Position numbers and translations under genes: made by a program. Under the pieces are notes generated by a model. The model had not been told where the DNA came from. It saw only the letters and a program-made list of their open reading frames with translations, and did no database searches. A DNA stretch of 64,000 bases from Sabellastarte sp. h YS-2021. Its lineage: Eukaryota > Annelida > Polychaeta > Sabellida > Sabellidae. This document shows, piece by piece, positions 1-11,615 of the stretch. Within the stretch, counting starts at the first letter, position 1; the number at the start of each line of letters is the position of its first letter. The DNA lies in assembly GCA_964017235.1 (NCBI GenBank), contig OZ024938.1, positions 6,067,454 to 6,131,453 of the forward strand, written 5' to 3'.

Positions 1-887
1 CCACTTCTAAAACTTCTAAAAGCAATAATAAAGGAGATAAAAACCAAACACACAGTTTTTTAGACTCTCTGCATGTATGGTTTCCTATCACCTCCCAATG
101 TATTTTATGGCTCTAAATGCAACAGATAAAGAGATAATAGGGGGGTTCTGATAACTACCTGATGTAAAAATGCTCATAAATAACTCAATTATGGTCCAAT
201 CGCACCCAAAGTCTGATCAACTCCAGATTTTGATTTTACTGACATTATAATAGTCAAAAAACCACCCTCCTACAGTAAGTAGTTTTATCTGAGTGGTGAT
301 AATAAAGGGGTGAACCAGAAAAAAACTTCTGTTTGATCATGTGACCTTGATAAAGGTCAAAGTTCAACAATAAGCATGTGGAAAAAGTGTCCCATGCCTA
401 AGGTATATCAATGCCAAAAATGGTTACAATGTGCCCACTAATAAGGGAGATATTTAAGGGAGACGATAATGCGGTGGCGGCGGTAGCGGAACTCAACCTG
501 AAAACAAATAAGTGTCCTTTTCAAGGGACGCTTAAGTAGTAGGAAGCTGGGATGGTATTCATGAAACTTTTATGCTTTTCACATTTTTGTTTATGAGATT
601 ATTGCAGACTCAAGCATAAGAGCTGGCTAAGACCTCTGATAATGATGGGCCCCCTAAGGCTATAATTCGGCTGCAAACACATGAAAAAAAATGGCTTAAA
701 TTTCAATTTATGAATTTATATTTATGCATGTTATGGAAACAACTAATATTCTCTACTGGAAAGCGCCTAAGCACAAATATACACCCATTCATATAAATCA
801 ATTTTAAATGCAAACAAGCATTTATTGGGAGAGCATAAATCCTTACCCAGGAATCCTGAATTTTTTGGAGTCTCGATACAGGGGCCA
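1..887. other. Intergenic, nothing recognised
   Basis: AT-rich sequence without a supportable reading frame, RNA gene or clear repeat structure. Around 420-560 there are a few GC-richer words, but nothing matches another part of the window. Confidence 0.5.
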
Positions 888-1077
888 TATTCTACAAAAA
901 TACTTAGATCATTTCTAGATTATACTTGAAGTATTTCTTAGATTTCAAGTAAGAAATGATGAAACTGAACATTCCTAACTTTTGTTTCTTGAATACAAAG
1001 TGCAAGTAAAACTTAAAGTGAAAAACCTTCCCTTACTTAGATCTAAGGTCACCTTATCTAAGTATTGTTGTAGAATA
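888..1077. mobile_element. Short MITE with 22-bp terminal inverted repeats
   Basis: The left end (from 888, TATTCTACAAAAATACTTAG) and the right end (1056-1077) are inverted copies that match at 21 of 22 positions. Each carries the word CTTAGAT. The interior has no coding potential and itself contains AGAAATGAT/ACTTGAAGT-like inverted words. A 190-bp AT-rich element with inverted ends and no ORF fits a miniature inverted-repeat transposable element. No clear target duplication was identified, so the superfamily is unknown. Confidence 0.7.
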
Positions 1078-1444
1078 CAACCTCTGATCTAGACTGAGTC
1101 ATAACAAGACCCACACAAGATACTATGACCCTCATCTGTGATCTTTAGTTTTTGACTAACGTCTGCAAACAAACGATCACAATTTCAATATGCTCGGGTC
1201 TCTCCTTGAGGGAGGTGAGAGTAATAAATATGAGTAAGAAATAGCTGGCTGTGATCTCATCCACAAACACTGGATTCTCATTCTAAGTCAACTTTTATAG
1301 AGATTAATGTCTGCGAACCGCAGATTCTAAGGTGCAAAATATCCATCAGCCGGAGCACCACATCAGATATCCAGGGGCAAAAAGAGGTCAGGAACCTCTT
1401 CATTGAGTCTTTTACATGACCTGTTGTATTTTATATTTCCCCAA
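1078..1444. other. Intergenic with a possible LINE/SINE 3' tail
   Basis: The stretch around 1290-1340 has the pattern CTTTTATAG followed by ATTCTAAGGTGC. It resembles the 3' tails of the LINE copies at 9985 and 59137 (TTTATAG...TCTAAGGCGCAAC). This is probably an old 3'-tail relic. Nothing else was recognised. Confidence 0.35.
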
Positions 1445-1552
1445 AATATAGTTCATTATTTTGTTGAACCCACACAGAGTTGACAGCCTGTGATTAGATG
1501 CCAAACCTGTTAACCCACAAGGCCACTGAGGAACAAGTTGATAGAAATTTAG
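1445..1552 (-). repeat. tRNA-derived SINE fragment, family with GGCCT...AGCAAG head
   Basis: Read on the minus strand this has a tRNA-like head. It begins with GGCCTTGTGGGTTAACAG, followed by the TTTGGCATCTAATCACAGGC block, GTCAACTCTGTGTGGGTTCA and a B-box-like GGTTCAAC. It is clearly related to copies at 55350 (minus), 55606, 61727 and 63701 (plus). No tRNA cloverleaf is intact, so it is a SINE and not a tRNA gene. Confidence 0.6.
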
Positions 1553-2180
1553 TGCAATAAAAGTTCACATTAGATTAGATTCCCTGAATCCATTCAAAGA
1601 TCGGAGCCTAGTTTCTGGAAAAGTGTGAACATACCACAAAGAGGTATTTGTGTACACAGGTTGACAATTGACAAATGGACAATAGGTTGGCAACAGATGT
1701 GTGAGAATTGGCCTTCTGCAGTTAACAATTGACTTGTGAGTTTGAATTCTAAAAAAAAAGTGTATAGTCACTTGTGTCTGAATTATATTGAAAATTTATC
1801 AACTACAAAATTTATTATCCTGGTAAAACAGCATGAAGTTTTTATTGCTCTGATTAATGTATGTAACCAAACCTGTATATTTCAAAATATATGGGAAATC
1901 ATGTGTTAAACATAAAACGATTACAGGTACCATTGTAGAATGATGTCACTGTACAAGTAAGGACTTGTTCAACTCTGCTGTACAATCTTGTAAGTTATCT
2001 TGTAAGTTATAACTTCACAATATCCCAAGTAGAATAAGACACATAATATCAATATATTGGTGTGTTTGTTGTCATTGTATGTTGGTATTTTTGCCCCTTG
2101 CTATTGGGAAATAAATAAAATAAACTGGCTAATTTGCCAACATCAGGAGCATAGGGCTTAACCCACGCAAATTTTAACCA

Positions 2181-2370
2181 TATTTCACCATGGTCATACA
2201 TGGTTTACTATATTTTGTAAAATGGCACCACGGTCATGTGACCGTGGTCATCCATGAACAAAGAGAGTGGATACTAACCATGATCTACTATGGTCTGAAA
2301 AAGTTGCATCATCATGGTCAAACATGGTCTACCATGGTCCTGTGACCATGGTCAAACATGGTTAAATCTA
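2181..2370. repeat. Cluster of CCATGG/CATGGTCA inverted words
   Basis: Repeated ACCATGGTCA/CATGGT words occur on both strands. They include two tight inverted repeats: ACCACGGTCA with TGACCGTGGT (2-nt loop, about 2227-2248) and ACCATGGTC with GACCATGGT (about 2332-2353). The cluster is preserved in the second duplication copy (about 5490-5660). It may be the terminal or subterminal region of an unknown DNA transposon, or a hairpin-forming satellite. Confidence 0.6.
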
Positions 2371-3124
2371 TTTTATTGACTGTGAGTGTTCCCTCATTGT
2401 ACCAACTATTCATCTGTATATTTTACCACCTACAGTTAATAAAACTTAAAATATTTCTCTTTTGCCTAGTTTTAAGGTCTCTCAGAGCTGAAATATACCT
2501 TTTATAAGTTTTACTGTATATTCGTTGGTAGCATATTTTTCGTTTCATCAACCTACCCATGCAAACCGCCAATGAAATAGGCCAATGAGAGTAAGCAAAA
2601 CTCATGAAACCAATACATGGAAGTTTCCTCTCTACAAAATTGAAATAAAAATCCTCTAATAACCAAAAATATGCAAAAAAGGCACTTTTTCAGATGAGGG
2701 GTTTCTTTCCAATATGTTATATTTCCTTACATAATAGGTGTTGACAAGCACGATGGCGGCTGTAGGATATCATTACAGTATTTTTGTAAAATGTTCTGGA
2801 TACCAAGGTCCCCGGGTTACCGACCTATCTCTCAGTTTGACCAAAAAATACCAAACCCTTGAAACGTTAAATCTTGAAAGTCTTTTCAGAAAAGACTTTC
2901 ATGTCCATCTAGTATTTTTGATGTTGCAAATAATTCTTTCATGCAAATATGTTTTAGAAAACATCCAAATTTTCATGCATTTAGACTGTTAAAAAGTTAA
3001 AATTTGTCTCTCAGACTGCAAGAATTCATTACAAATACTAGCTCATGGATAACCATCAATACAATTAAATGGTTTTGAATAATATTCAAAATATAACATA
3101 ATAATAACAACATTTATCACCTTG

Positions 3125-3195
3125 TTCAGAAAAAAGTTGAAACTTTATCTCTTTGCAAAAGCTCATGCACCCTACTGTGTTGGTTTTTTCCCTGT
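3125..3195 (+). pseudogene. Relic of LINE ORF2 C-terminus
   Basis: The plus-strand translation contains FRKKLKLYLFAKAYAPY. This resembles the C-terminal FRKRLKSYLFKKAFP motif of the CR1/L2-like LINE fragment at 10127-10369. Only about 20 codons are recognisable. The same relic is present in the second duplication copy at about 6426-6500. Confidence 0.45.
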
Positions 3196-4547
3196 GTTTT
3201 CTTGATAGGGCTGATCCCTGCTACGTCTCTGGTCAGAGATTATTTGGGCCTTTACGTTTCTGTATGATGTGCCTTATACCCCATTCACAGCATAGGTAGT
3301 ACATCCCGCAGTTATAGGCGTTTAGCAAAATGTCCCAGTCCTTTGACTACCACTCCAGATGTAATATGGTGACATAAGGTAAGTTGAGGTATTGGACGTT
3401 TCGCCACTGTGACACAAAGTCACATACAAATCTTGGACAGCAGTTAAAGAACAGGAGCGTTTCACCAAACGCCTAGAACCGCAAATTACACCGTCTGTAG
3501 TTTGAACAGCTCGGATGAAATGTGGCACCCTGGGAGAGGTTCCGCCACTGGGTGAAACTTCTAACCACGGTACATACACCTATAGTGTGAAAGGGACATT
3601 ACGTCATCTCTCTAGCTTCATTAAAACATTCAGGCTGGAGAGGTGGGATTGGTTTACATGGTGGGTCCTTTTAATGCATGCACACTATAGAAGGTCTCTT
3701 GTCGGAGTCATAAGGACAAGATCGTGAGGAAAAATTCAAAAACGAGTTATGACCATACAGAGCAGTGTGAATGGGACATAACAGACTGTCAGAAGATATT
3801 ATAACGCATCAAACTGTCAGTTGCTGGTTGCAAAAAGTTGCTAAAATCTCTCTTATTGAGAGATACAATTGATAGATGAAACTGAGAGATATGCATGACC
3901 AGAAAAAGCCTTTGAACATGTCATGGGAAGGGTTTTCTATAAAACTGTCTATTATATCCCATTTGGCAAGGTAATTAGGTGCACAAAAACAAGCGGCTTG
4001 CGTTAAGAAACCACATACAAAACTGTGGGCTATGTATGTGAAAAACTGTTTAAACACTGTCTCTTTTCATAAAAACCTTGAGTTAAAGGCTACCATTCAG
4101 TCACATTCGCCAACCTAAACAATTCATATTTGACAAAAACTTGCTTAGTTTAGTATAAATTTGACATTATATAATTAGAAAGGTTTTTATAGCCCTTCTG
4201 CTCCTTTTTGTTGCATAAAAATCCATGCAGAAATAGCTGAGACATTGCAAGTTAAAGACTGACGTTTTCTGTTGACTGGTGCCCCCGTAAATATGAGAAC
4301 CTTTTCGCATTCTCTCATTAAACATGGACTTATTTAGGTCATAAAACATACAAAATGGTGGATAGTAAAAGCAAAACATCCCTCATTACACGTATACAGG
4401 AAAACTAGATCACTCATGAAGATTAACAAAATAACACTCATGCTACAGACTCGTATAATATTTTTATCTTCATTTGTGATATATTTTGTTCTGCATATGT
4501 CATTTGGGCAGTTTTCATATTGTATGAACAGCTTTTTAAGTTACAGA

Positions 4548-4875
4548 CTGAGGTGTTAATTTTGTATACTGCCCTCTACCGTGTACATATTAGGTTGCGA
4601 CAGGACGTAACAGCATCTTAAAGCAATTTAGAAAACACGCCCCCCCCAAAAAAAAAAAAAGAAAAAGAAAAATCCCGCTGAATTACACAAAGCGGAAAAT
4701 GCCCCAAAAATTCACAACTAAAGGTTTGGTTGTAGCTAAATGAACCACAACAAACAAAAGCGTAGCCCGAGTAGTTAGAGGTTTTACTCGGCAGCGGAAC
4801 CCTGTCCAGGGATGCCTCATATCTTCTGAGATTGGTGTTTTCATCACAATACAGGAGGTATAACCTGTGGTTGAT
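4548..4875. other. Spacer between the two duplication copies
   Basis: This 328-bp stretch is not shared by the two copies. It holds a C8/A13 homopolymer junction (about 4641-4660) and a segment (4750-4830) similar to the dispersed ACTCGGCAGCGGAACC / CCTTCCGAGG-type repeat seen in the transporter intron near 22700. No gene. Confidence 0.6.
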
Positions 4876-7857
4876 TTAGATTAGATTCCCTGAATCCATT
4901 CAAAGATCGGAGCCTATTTTCTGGAAAAGTGTGAACATACCACAAAGAGGTATTTGTGTACACAGATTGACAATTGACAAATTGACAATAGGTTGGCAAC
5001 AGATGTGTGAGAATTGGCCTTCTGCAGTGAACAATTGACTTGTGAGTTTGAATTCTAAAAAAAAAGTGTATAGTCACTTGTGTCTGAATTATATTGAAAA
5101 TTTATCAACTACAAAATTTATTATCCTGGTAAAACAGCATGAAGTTTTTATTGCTCTGATTAATGTATGTAACCAAACCTGTATTTTTCAAAATATATGG
5201 GAAATCATGTGTTAAACATAAAACGATTACAGGTACCATTGTAGAATGATATCACTGTACAAGTAAGGACTTGTTCAACTCTGCTGTACAATCTTGTAAG
5301 TTATCTTGTAAGTTATAACTTCACAATATCCCAAGTAGAATAAGACACATAATATCAATATATTGGTGTGTTTGTTGTCATTGTATGTTGGTATTTTTGC
5401 CCCTTGCTATTGGGAAATAAATAAAATAAACTGGCTAATTTGCCAACATCAGGAGCATAGGGCTTAACCCACGCAAATTTTAACCATATTTCACCATGGT
5501 CATACATGGTTTACTATATTTTGTAAAATGGCACCACGGTCATGTGACCGTGGTCATCCATGAACAAAGAGAGTGGATACTAACCATGTTCTACTATGGT
5601 CTGAAAAAGTTGCATCATCATGGTCAAACATGGTCTACCATGGTCCTGTGACCATGGTCAAACATGGTTAAATCTATTTTATTGACTGTGAGTGTTCCCT
5701 CATTGTACCAACTATTCATCTGTATATTTTACTACCTACAGTTAATAGAACTTAAAATATTTCTCTTTGGCCTAGTTTTAAAATCTCTCAGAGTTGAAAT
5801 ATACCCTTTATAAGTTTTACTGTATATTCGTTGGTAGCATATTTTTCGTTTCATCATCCTACCCATGCAAACCGCCAATGAAATAGGCCAATGACAGTAA
5901 GCAAAAATCATGAAATCATGGAAGTTTACTCTCTACAAAATTGAAATAAAAACCCTCCAATAACCAAAAATATGCGACAAAAGCAATTTTTTCAGGTGAG
6001 GGGTTTCTTTCCAATATGTTATATTTCCTTACATAATAGGTGTTGACAACCAAGATGGTGACTGTAGGATATCATTACAGTATTTTTGTAAAATGTTCTG
6101 GATACCAAGGTCCCCGGGTTACCGACCTATCTCTCAGTTTGACCAAAAAATACCAAACCCTTGAAACGTTAAATCTTGAAAGTCTTTTCAATTTTTGTTT
6201 TATGTCCATCTAGTATTTTTGATGTTGCAAATAATTCTTTCATGCAAATATGTTTTAGAAAACATCCAAATTTTCATGCATTTAGACTGTTAAAAAGTTA
6301 AAATTTGTCTCTCAGACTGCAAGAATTCATTACAAATACTAGCTCATGGATAACCATCAATACAATTAAATGGTTTTGAATAATATTCAAAATATAACAT
6401 AATAATAACAACATTTATCACCTTGTTCAGAAAAAAGTTGAAACTTTATCTCTTTGCAAAAGCTTATGCACCCTACTGTGTTGGTTTTTTTTCCCTGTGT
6501 TTTCTTGATAGGGCCGATCCCTGCTACGTCTCTGGTCAGAGATTATTTGGGCCTTTACGTTTCTGTATGATGTGCCTTATACCCCATTCACAGCATAGGT
6601 GGTACATCCCGCAGTTATAGGTGTTTAGCAAAATGTCCCAGTCCTTTGACTACCAATCCAGATGTAATATGGTGACATAAGGTAAGTTGAGGTATTGGAT
6701 GTTTCACCACTGTGACACAAAGTCGCATATGAATCTTGGACAGTAGTTAAAGAACAGGAGCGCTTCACCAAATGAAAATAACCGCAAATTACAACGCCTG
6801 TAGTTTGAACAGCTCAGATGAAATGTGGCACCCTGGGAGAGGTTCCGCCACTGGGTGAAACTTCTAACCACGGTACATACACCTATAGTGTGAAAGGGAC
6901 ATTACGTCATCTCACTAGCTTCATTGAAACATTCAGGCCAGATGGGCAGGATTGCTTTACATGCTGGGTCCTTTTTATGCATGCACACTATAGAAGGTCT
7001 CTTGTCGGAGTCATAAGGACAAGATCGTGAGGAAAAATTCAAAAACAAGTTATGATTAACTTATGACCATACGGAGCAGTGTGAATGGGACATAACAGAC
7101 TGTCAGAAGATATTAGAATGCTTCAAACTGTTGCTGCTTGCAAAAAGTTGTTAAAATCTTTCTTATTTAGATATACAATTGAAAGATGAAACTGAGAGAT
7201 ATGCATGATCAAAAAAAGCCTTTGAACATGTCATGGGAAAGGTTTTCTATAAAACTGTCTACTATATCCCATTTGGCAAGGTAATTAGGTGCACAAAAAC
7301 AGGCGGCTTGCGTTAAGAAACCACATACAAAACTGTGGGCTAGGTATGTGAAAAACTGTTTAAACACTGTCTCTTTTCATAAATAACTTTACTTAAAGGC
7401 TACCATTCAGTCACATTCGCCAACCTAAACAATTCATATTTGACAAAAACTTGCTTAGTTTAGTATAAATTTGACATTATATAATTAGAAAGGTTTTTAT
7501 AGCCCTTCTGCTCCTTTTTGTTGCATAAAAATCCATGCAGAAATAGCTGAGACATTGCAAGTTAAAGACTGACGTTTTCTGTTGACTGGTGCCCCTGTAA
7601 ATATGAGAACCTTTTCGCATTCTCTCATTAAACATGGACTTATTTAGGTCATAAAACATACAAAATGGTGGATAGTAAAAGCAAAACATCCCTCATTACA
7701 CGTATACAGGAAAACTAGATCACTCATGAAGATTAACAAAATAACACTCATGCTACAGACTCGTATAATATTTTTATCTTCATTTGTGATATATTTTGTT
7801 CTGTATATGTCATTTGGGCAGTTTTCATATTGTATGAACAGCTTTTTAAGTTACAGA
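4876..7857 (+). repeat. Segmental duplication, copy 2 (~2.98 kb)
   Basis: Direct-orientation copy of 1570-4547 with the same internal landmarks in the same order: CATGGTCA cluster about 5490-5660, ATG-containing repeat at about 6045, LINE relic about 6426, dispersed repeat about 6585-6890. After GTTACAGA the two copies diverge abruptly. No coding function is supported. Confidence 0.9.
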
Positions 7858-8012
7858 ACCTCAAGGATGTTGATAAATGGTCTTCCAGTTAGGGGAATGT
7901 CAGTTACTTGTGAGTTGGGGCTGTACCTGTACAGTCGGATTGGTTAAATAGTGCTTTGAGTCCTGTGGTATATGGAGATATTGCACTGAGTATAAATACA
8001 TAATAATAATAA
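7858..8012 (+). repeat. SINE 3' tail ending in (TAA)n
   Basis: The GAGTTGGGGCTGTACCTGTA... GCTTTGAGTCCTGTGGTATA block followed by AGTATAAATACA and a TAATAA microsatellite matches the tail of the SINE at 18187-18515. Only the 3' half is present here, as expected for a 5'-truncated SINE. It starts exactly where the duplication copy ends. Confidence 0.6.
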
Positions 8013-8302
8013 TAATAAAAAGTTCTGACACAGTGGCAAAACGTTCATTTACCTCCACTCGTCTTATGGCGCTGTGTCACAAACCTAATATACACCTTGG
8101 ACTACACCTTCAGTTACAGTAGCAAGATATTCATCTGCGCATGCTCGCATTCACCTGTGCATGCCCTAGGTACCAAATTTAGAGGCGGAAGGACATACAA
8201 AGAAATGGACATTTTGCCACTGTGTAGCAAAGTCACACATGAACCTTAGATGGTAGCTGACGGTAGTTGGAGGCCAGGCATGTTTTGCTCAATGCCTATA
8301 AC
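8013..8302. repeat. Dispersed non-coding repeat, left part (split by MITE)
   Basis: Phrases such as ACACAGTGGCAAAACGTTCA, GCTCAATGCC and the CACCTTCAGTTACAGTAGC block recur at 3280-3590, 6585-6890, 22660-23190, 40700-40860 and 53140-53275. It looks like an old non-autonomous element. This copy is interrupted at 8303 by a MITE and resumes at 8759. Confidence 0.55.
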
Positions 8303-8758
8303 TATATCGGGCCGTTTAGACACCAGCGCCAGGTCGAAACGGCTCACTGCACTGTTTCAACACCACGGTTAATTTACATTATGTGTGAGGGTTACCAGCT
8401 GTGGTACACTGTAACTGTGTGAGATATGCAGGTGAAGATAAATGGAACTGTGAAAAATGTAAAATGTGCTGTGTATATATGTTCAGTTTTTAGTGTCTTT
8501 GTGTTTTGGCTTTTGTACTTGTAGTGCTTTTACTGTATTGCTGTCGAAATAAATGGATGTTATATTGAGAGATTTTGGGGGGGAAATAAACCTGCCTGGC
8601 ATGAAAAACATAAAGGTATAGATAAAACCTTTTGTTATGTGCCATTTACCTTCATATGACCTCTAAATGTTATAATTTGAGCAGAAAAGGTGTTGAAACG
8701 ACACACATATTGAGTGTGCCAGGTCGAAACGGCACATGGAGCTGAAACGGCCCGTAAC
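8303..8758. mobile_element. MITE with GGGCCGTTT ends and 5-bp target duplication
   Basis: The ends form an imperfect inverted repeat of about 55-65 bp built from GGGCCGTTT, AGGTCGAAACGGC and GTTTCAACACC words. The element is flanked by ATAAC on both sides (8298-8302 and 8759-8763). Removing it restores the surrounding dispersed repeat (GCCTATAAC joined to CACGGGTTATACTGCC). It has no coding capacity. Confidence 0.7.
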
Positions 8759-8763
8759 ATAAC

Positions 8764-9984
8764 CACGGGTTATACTGCCTGTTGTGCGACTCGGGTTTAA
8801 TGTATGATTGAAATATATAAATATGAATCTCACAAAGGCAAGAGCACTCACACAGTACATAACTCCGCCAAATCCCAACACCTCCACTACTGCTCAATGA
8901 GTGATAAAACATTCTTTAAAATTTTCTGAATCCAGAAATGGCTGCAGATCACTGACAAACTTGAACCAATTCTATGGTAAACTAGGATCCATCCACTGTG
9001 CAAAATTTCATGTAAATCTGTACAGTAATTTTTCTGTAAGCTTACTAACAAACAAACTGAATCCAATGATCACATAACACCCATACTGGAGAAAATAAGA
9101 CATATACAAATAGGGATTTTATGCCTTTTTTAATTTGATTTTTTTGTGATTTTAATTCTCAAACATATGCTATCTTTTACTGTGAATTGTGATTGTAAAG
9201 AAGGTTGAACCTAAAATGGAGTCTTTAAGCATTATTTACCAATAAAATAAAGTATCAACAAAACGCATTATCTATTTTCACAAAAGCGCTTCAGTGCAAG
9301 TCTGAACTATTACTGTCCAACGAATAATTTAATTTTCCCATTTATATTCAATAAAAAGGATTTTAAATGTGTAAAAAAGTGAATTTTTTATTGCATTTAA
9401 TGCAAATTGTGATAAATGACATCAAATAAAACTATAACTAGACTATTAGCACAACCACAATGAGGTAATGAAATAGGTTATATCATTTTTATGAAGACAT
9501 ATCTGATTTTGATTATGCCTCCTTCATATAACTCCGGGCTAACAGAATCATTCAGAGCATATGTACAGGTCATGTTAAACAAGGCAGAATGTTATTATTA
9601 TATGTGAACTTTTATAGCGCCTAATACCATGATAGCATGTATTCTAAGGCACAAAGAAACAATGTGACTATAGCTTGTTAGGGATCTACGTAGAAATTCA
9701 AGATGGCTGCCAAAAATGGTGGGAAAGTGATTTTCGAAATAAGACGCCAGTACACTCTGCAGATGCCCTATGGGTCAACAATTTCATTGAAATCGCTCTA
9801 TCACCGTTTCTGAGATATTAAACATTTTTCATTTATTAGCATTAAGAAAAATCGTGCTGTTTAGTTAAGCGTTAGTAAGTCGGCCATTTTGCATTGGATC
9901 ACTTCCAAATATTAACGATTTTCGGACATCCATATAACTAACCCACTTGCCAAATTTCATGTGAATAGATGAAGCCATTTTCAA
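8764..9984. other. Intergenic, mostly unrecognised
   Basis: After a short remainder of the dispersed repeat (to about 8800) there is AT-rich DNA without a supportable gene. At about 9590-9660 the pattern TTTATAGCGCCTAA followed by TTCTAAGGCACA again resembles the LINE 3'-tail consensus. It may be a short tail-only relic. Confidence 0.4.
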
Positions 9985-10372
9985 TTCTATTTTATTCTCT
10001 ACTTTTATAGTGCTTAATATCTGCTAGGCAGACTCTAAGGCGCAACACCAAAATCAAATTCAAAAAATCATCTGTCCATAGCCGTTGCCAGGTCCAGTAC
10101 CATGGAGACGCCGGATAGAGTGTATGCTAAGTTGGAAATGCCTTTTTGAAGAGATACGATTTTAACCTTTTCCTGAAACAGGCGAGAGTTGGGGCAGAAC
10201 GGACCTCATCAGGCAAATGATTCCAAACCGTGGGAGCATCAAAAGCAAAGCTGTGGCCAAAGTGATTTTTGGATTTATGTATAGATGGACAGAATTGAGG
10301 AACCTCCAACAACCTTTTATCTGGATGGTTGTATCTATAAACATAAATGGAACATAAGACTTTAAACAAAAC
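9985..10372 (-). pseudogene. CR1/L2-like LINE, 3' end of ORF2 plus 3'UTR
   Basis: The minus-strand frame 10127-10369 encodes the C-terminal signature of CR1/L2-type ORF2 proteins (FAFDAPTVWNHLPDEVRSAP followed by LACFRKRLKSYLFKKAFPT). The 3'UTR-like tail (9985-10126) shares TTTTATAGTGCTTAATATCT and ACTCTAAGGCGCAACACC with the LINE at 59137-60360, so both are one family. This is a heavily 5'-truncated, dead copy; reverse transcriptase and endonuclease are absent. Confidence 0.8.
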
Positions 10373-11004
10373 CTAGTAAGTTATTAACTTTTGATTAAAT
10401 TAATGGAATGACATTCTTCCAGGATTCAATTTTTATAAATCCTAAAACCTTGAATTTTTCCAGCTAACAGAAACTAAAAGGCACCGGATAGTTTAAATAA
10501 AATCAAATTTAGGTTTTTACTCCACAATTTAAATTAATGGTCTGGGGCTTCCCCCCAAGGGCACCAATAACTTGAAGGACTTCTCTCCTGTAGGGGTTTT
10601 CTCTGTAGGGCATTTCTCCAGGATTATTTTACACAGTCAAAAATATCCAAAGCAACAGTGTCCACACATTAGTGATAAGAAGCTTTGCCACAGAATGCAC
10701 AAAACCCTCTCTTGTGGATTGATCCTAGATCGATGATCTCATTCTGGTTAATGTTTGAGTAAGATCAAGCCATGGGTAAATCCCATATGTTCTGAAAATA
10801 TAATCCTGATTCAAAGCATAGTTTTCAAGTTATGCACAAGGACTGACCAACAAACAAACCAATGAACCTCAGATAACAATACTCTCACCCCTCCCTTGTT
10901 GGTGAGGGAGGTGAAAATCAAATGCTTACATTCACTATTATAATACAGATATTCTCTTTGTTTCAGGCATGAACTTAGTGACCAGTCATAGGAGTAGGTG
11001 CGCA
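10373..11004. other. Intergenic, nothing recognised
   Basis: AT-rich sequence with no repeat match inside the window and no open frame with a recognisable domain. Confidence 0.5.
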
Positions 11005-11615
11005 GACTATTGGCTGGCGGACAATTGCCCAGTGGACAACTGGCCAGCGGACAACTGGCCTGTGGACATTCGGTGACTTTTTACATGTTGTTTCAATATT
11101 GTGCCAAATGAAATAAAACTCTCCCCCCCCAAAAAAAAAAAATTTATTTCAATTTTATTGACACAAAACATAATATAGCAATACGTAAGAACATTACAAC
11201 ACCATAAACACTGTCATTAACTGGGATGTATACGGACACTTTTTTAAAGAAAGTATTGACACAAAACATAATTTAGCAATACATCAAAACATTACATAAT
11301 CATTAGCACTATCATAAACAAATAATAGGGTCTTTAGTTCTTTTATGAACATATTAATCCTAAAACCTTTTTCATTAAATGTAGCAATCCTGAGCAGTTA
11401 TCAGAGTCTAAACTCATCTGCTATTACAAATTCTGAGTAGTAATCAAAGGATTTTTGGTTCTTTTATGAACATTACATTTAATACAATTTGGCACAATAT
11501 TAAAACAACATCTAAAAAAACACCGGCCAATCGTCCTACCCCACAAAAAAGTCAACGGTCAAATGTCCACTGGCCAATTGTCCACCGGTCAGTTGTCCGC
11601 CGGCCAATTGTCCCA
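11005..11615. mobile_element. Foldback/MITE with ~110-bp ends made of GGACAAYTGGCC units
   Basis: The left arm (about 11008-11125) and right arm (about 11470-11613) are inverted copies. Each is built of tandem ~17-bp units with the core GGACAACTGGCCAG and then a shared non-repetitive stretch (TTTCAATATTGTGCCAAA on the left). The ~340-bp centre is AT-rich with short A-tracts and no ORF. Terminal arrays of short units inside inverted repeats are typical of foldback-type non-autonomous DNA transposons. Confidence 0.75.

Larger units (their letters stand above)
1570..4547 (+). repeat. Segmental duplication, copy 1 (~2.98 kb)
   Basis: This block recurs in the same orientation at 4876-7857. Both copies open with TTAGATTAGATTCCCTGAAT and end at TTTTTAAGTTACAGA, with only scattered substitutions and small indels between them. 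Inside are a cluster of CATGGTCA-type inverted words (2170-2380), a segment also found diverged at about 17800 (2575-2780), a tiny LINE C-terminal relic (about 3125-3190) and a dispersed repeat at about 3280-3590. No gene is supported. The short open frames have no recognisable domains, and the ATG at 2753 lies in repeat sequence shared with 6054. Confidence 0.9.

Noticed and set aside
2738-2992. 84-codon frame with an ATGGCGGCT start
   Set aside because: It lies in a repeat present at 6040 and, diverged, at 17960. In the other copies the ATG and frame are not preserved.
1570-7857. LTR retrotransposon with ~3-kb LTRs and a 328-bp interior
   Set aside because: No TG..CA ends, primer site, polypurine tract or target duplication, and the interior is too short; segmental duplication fits better.
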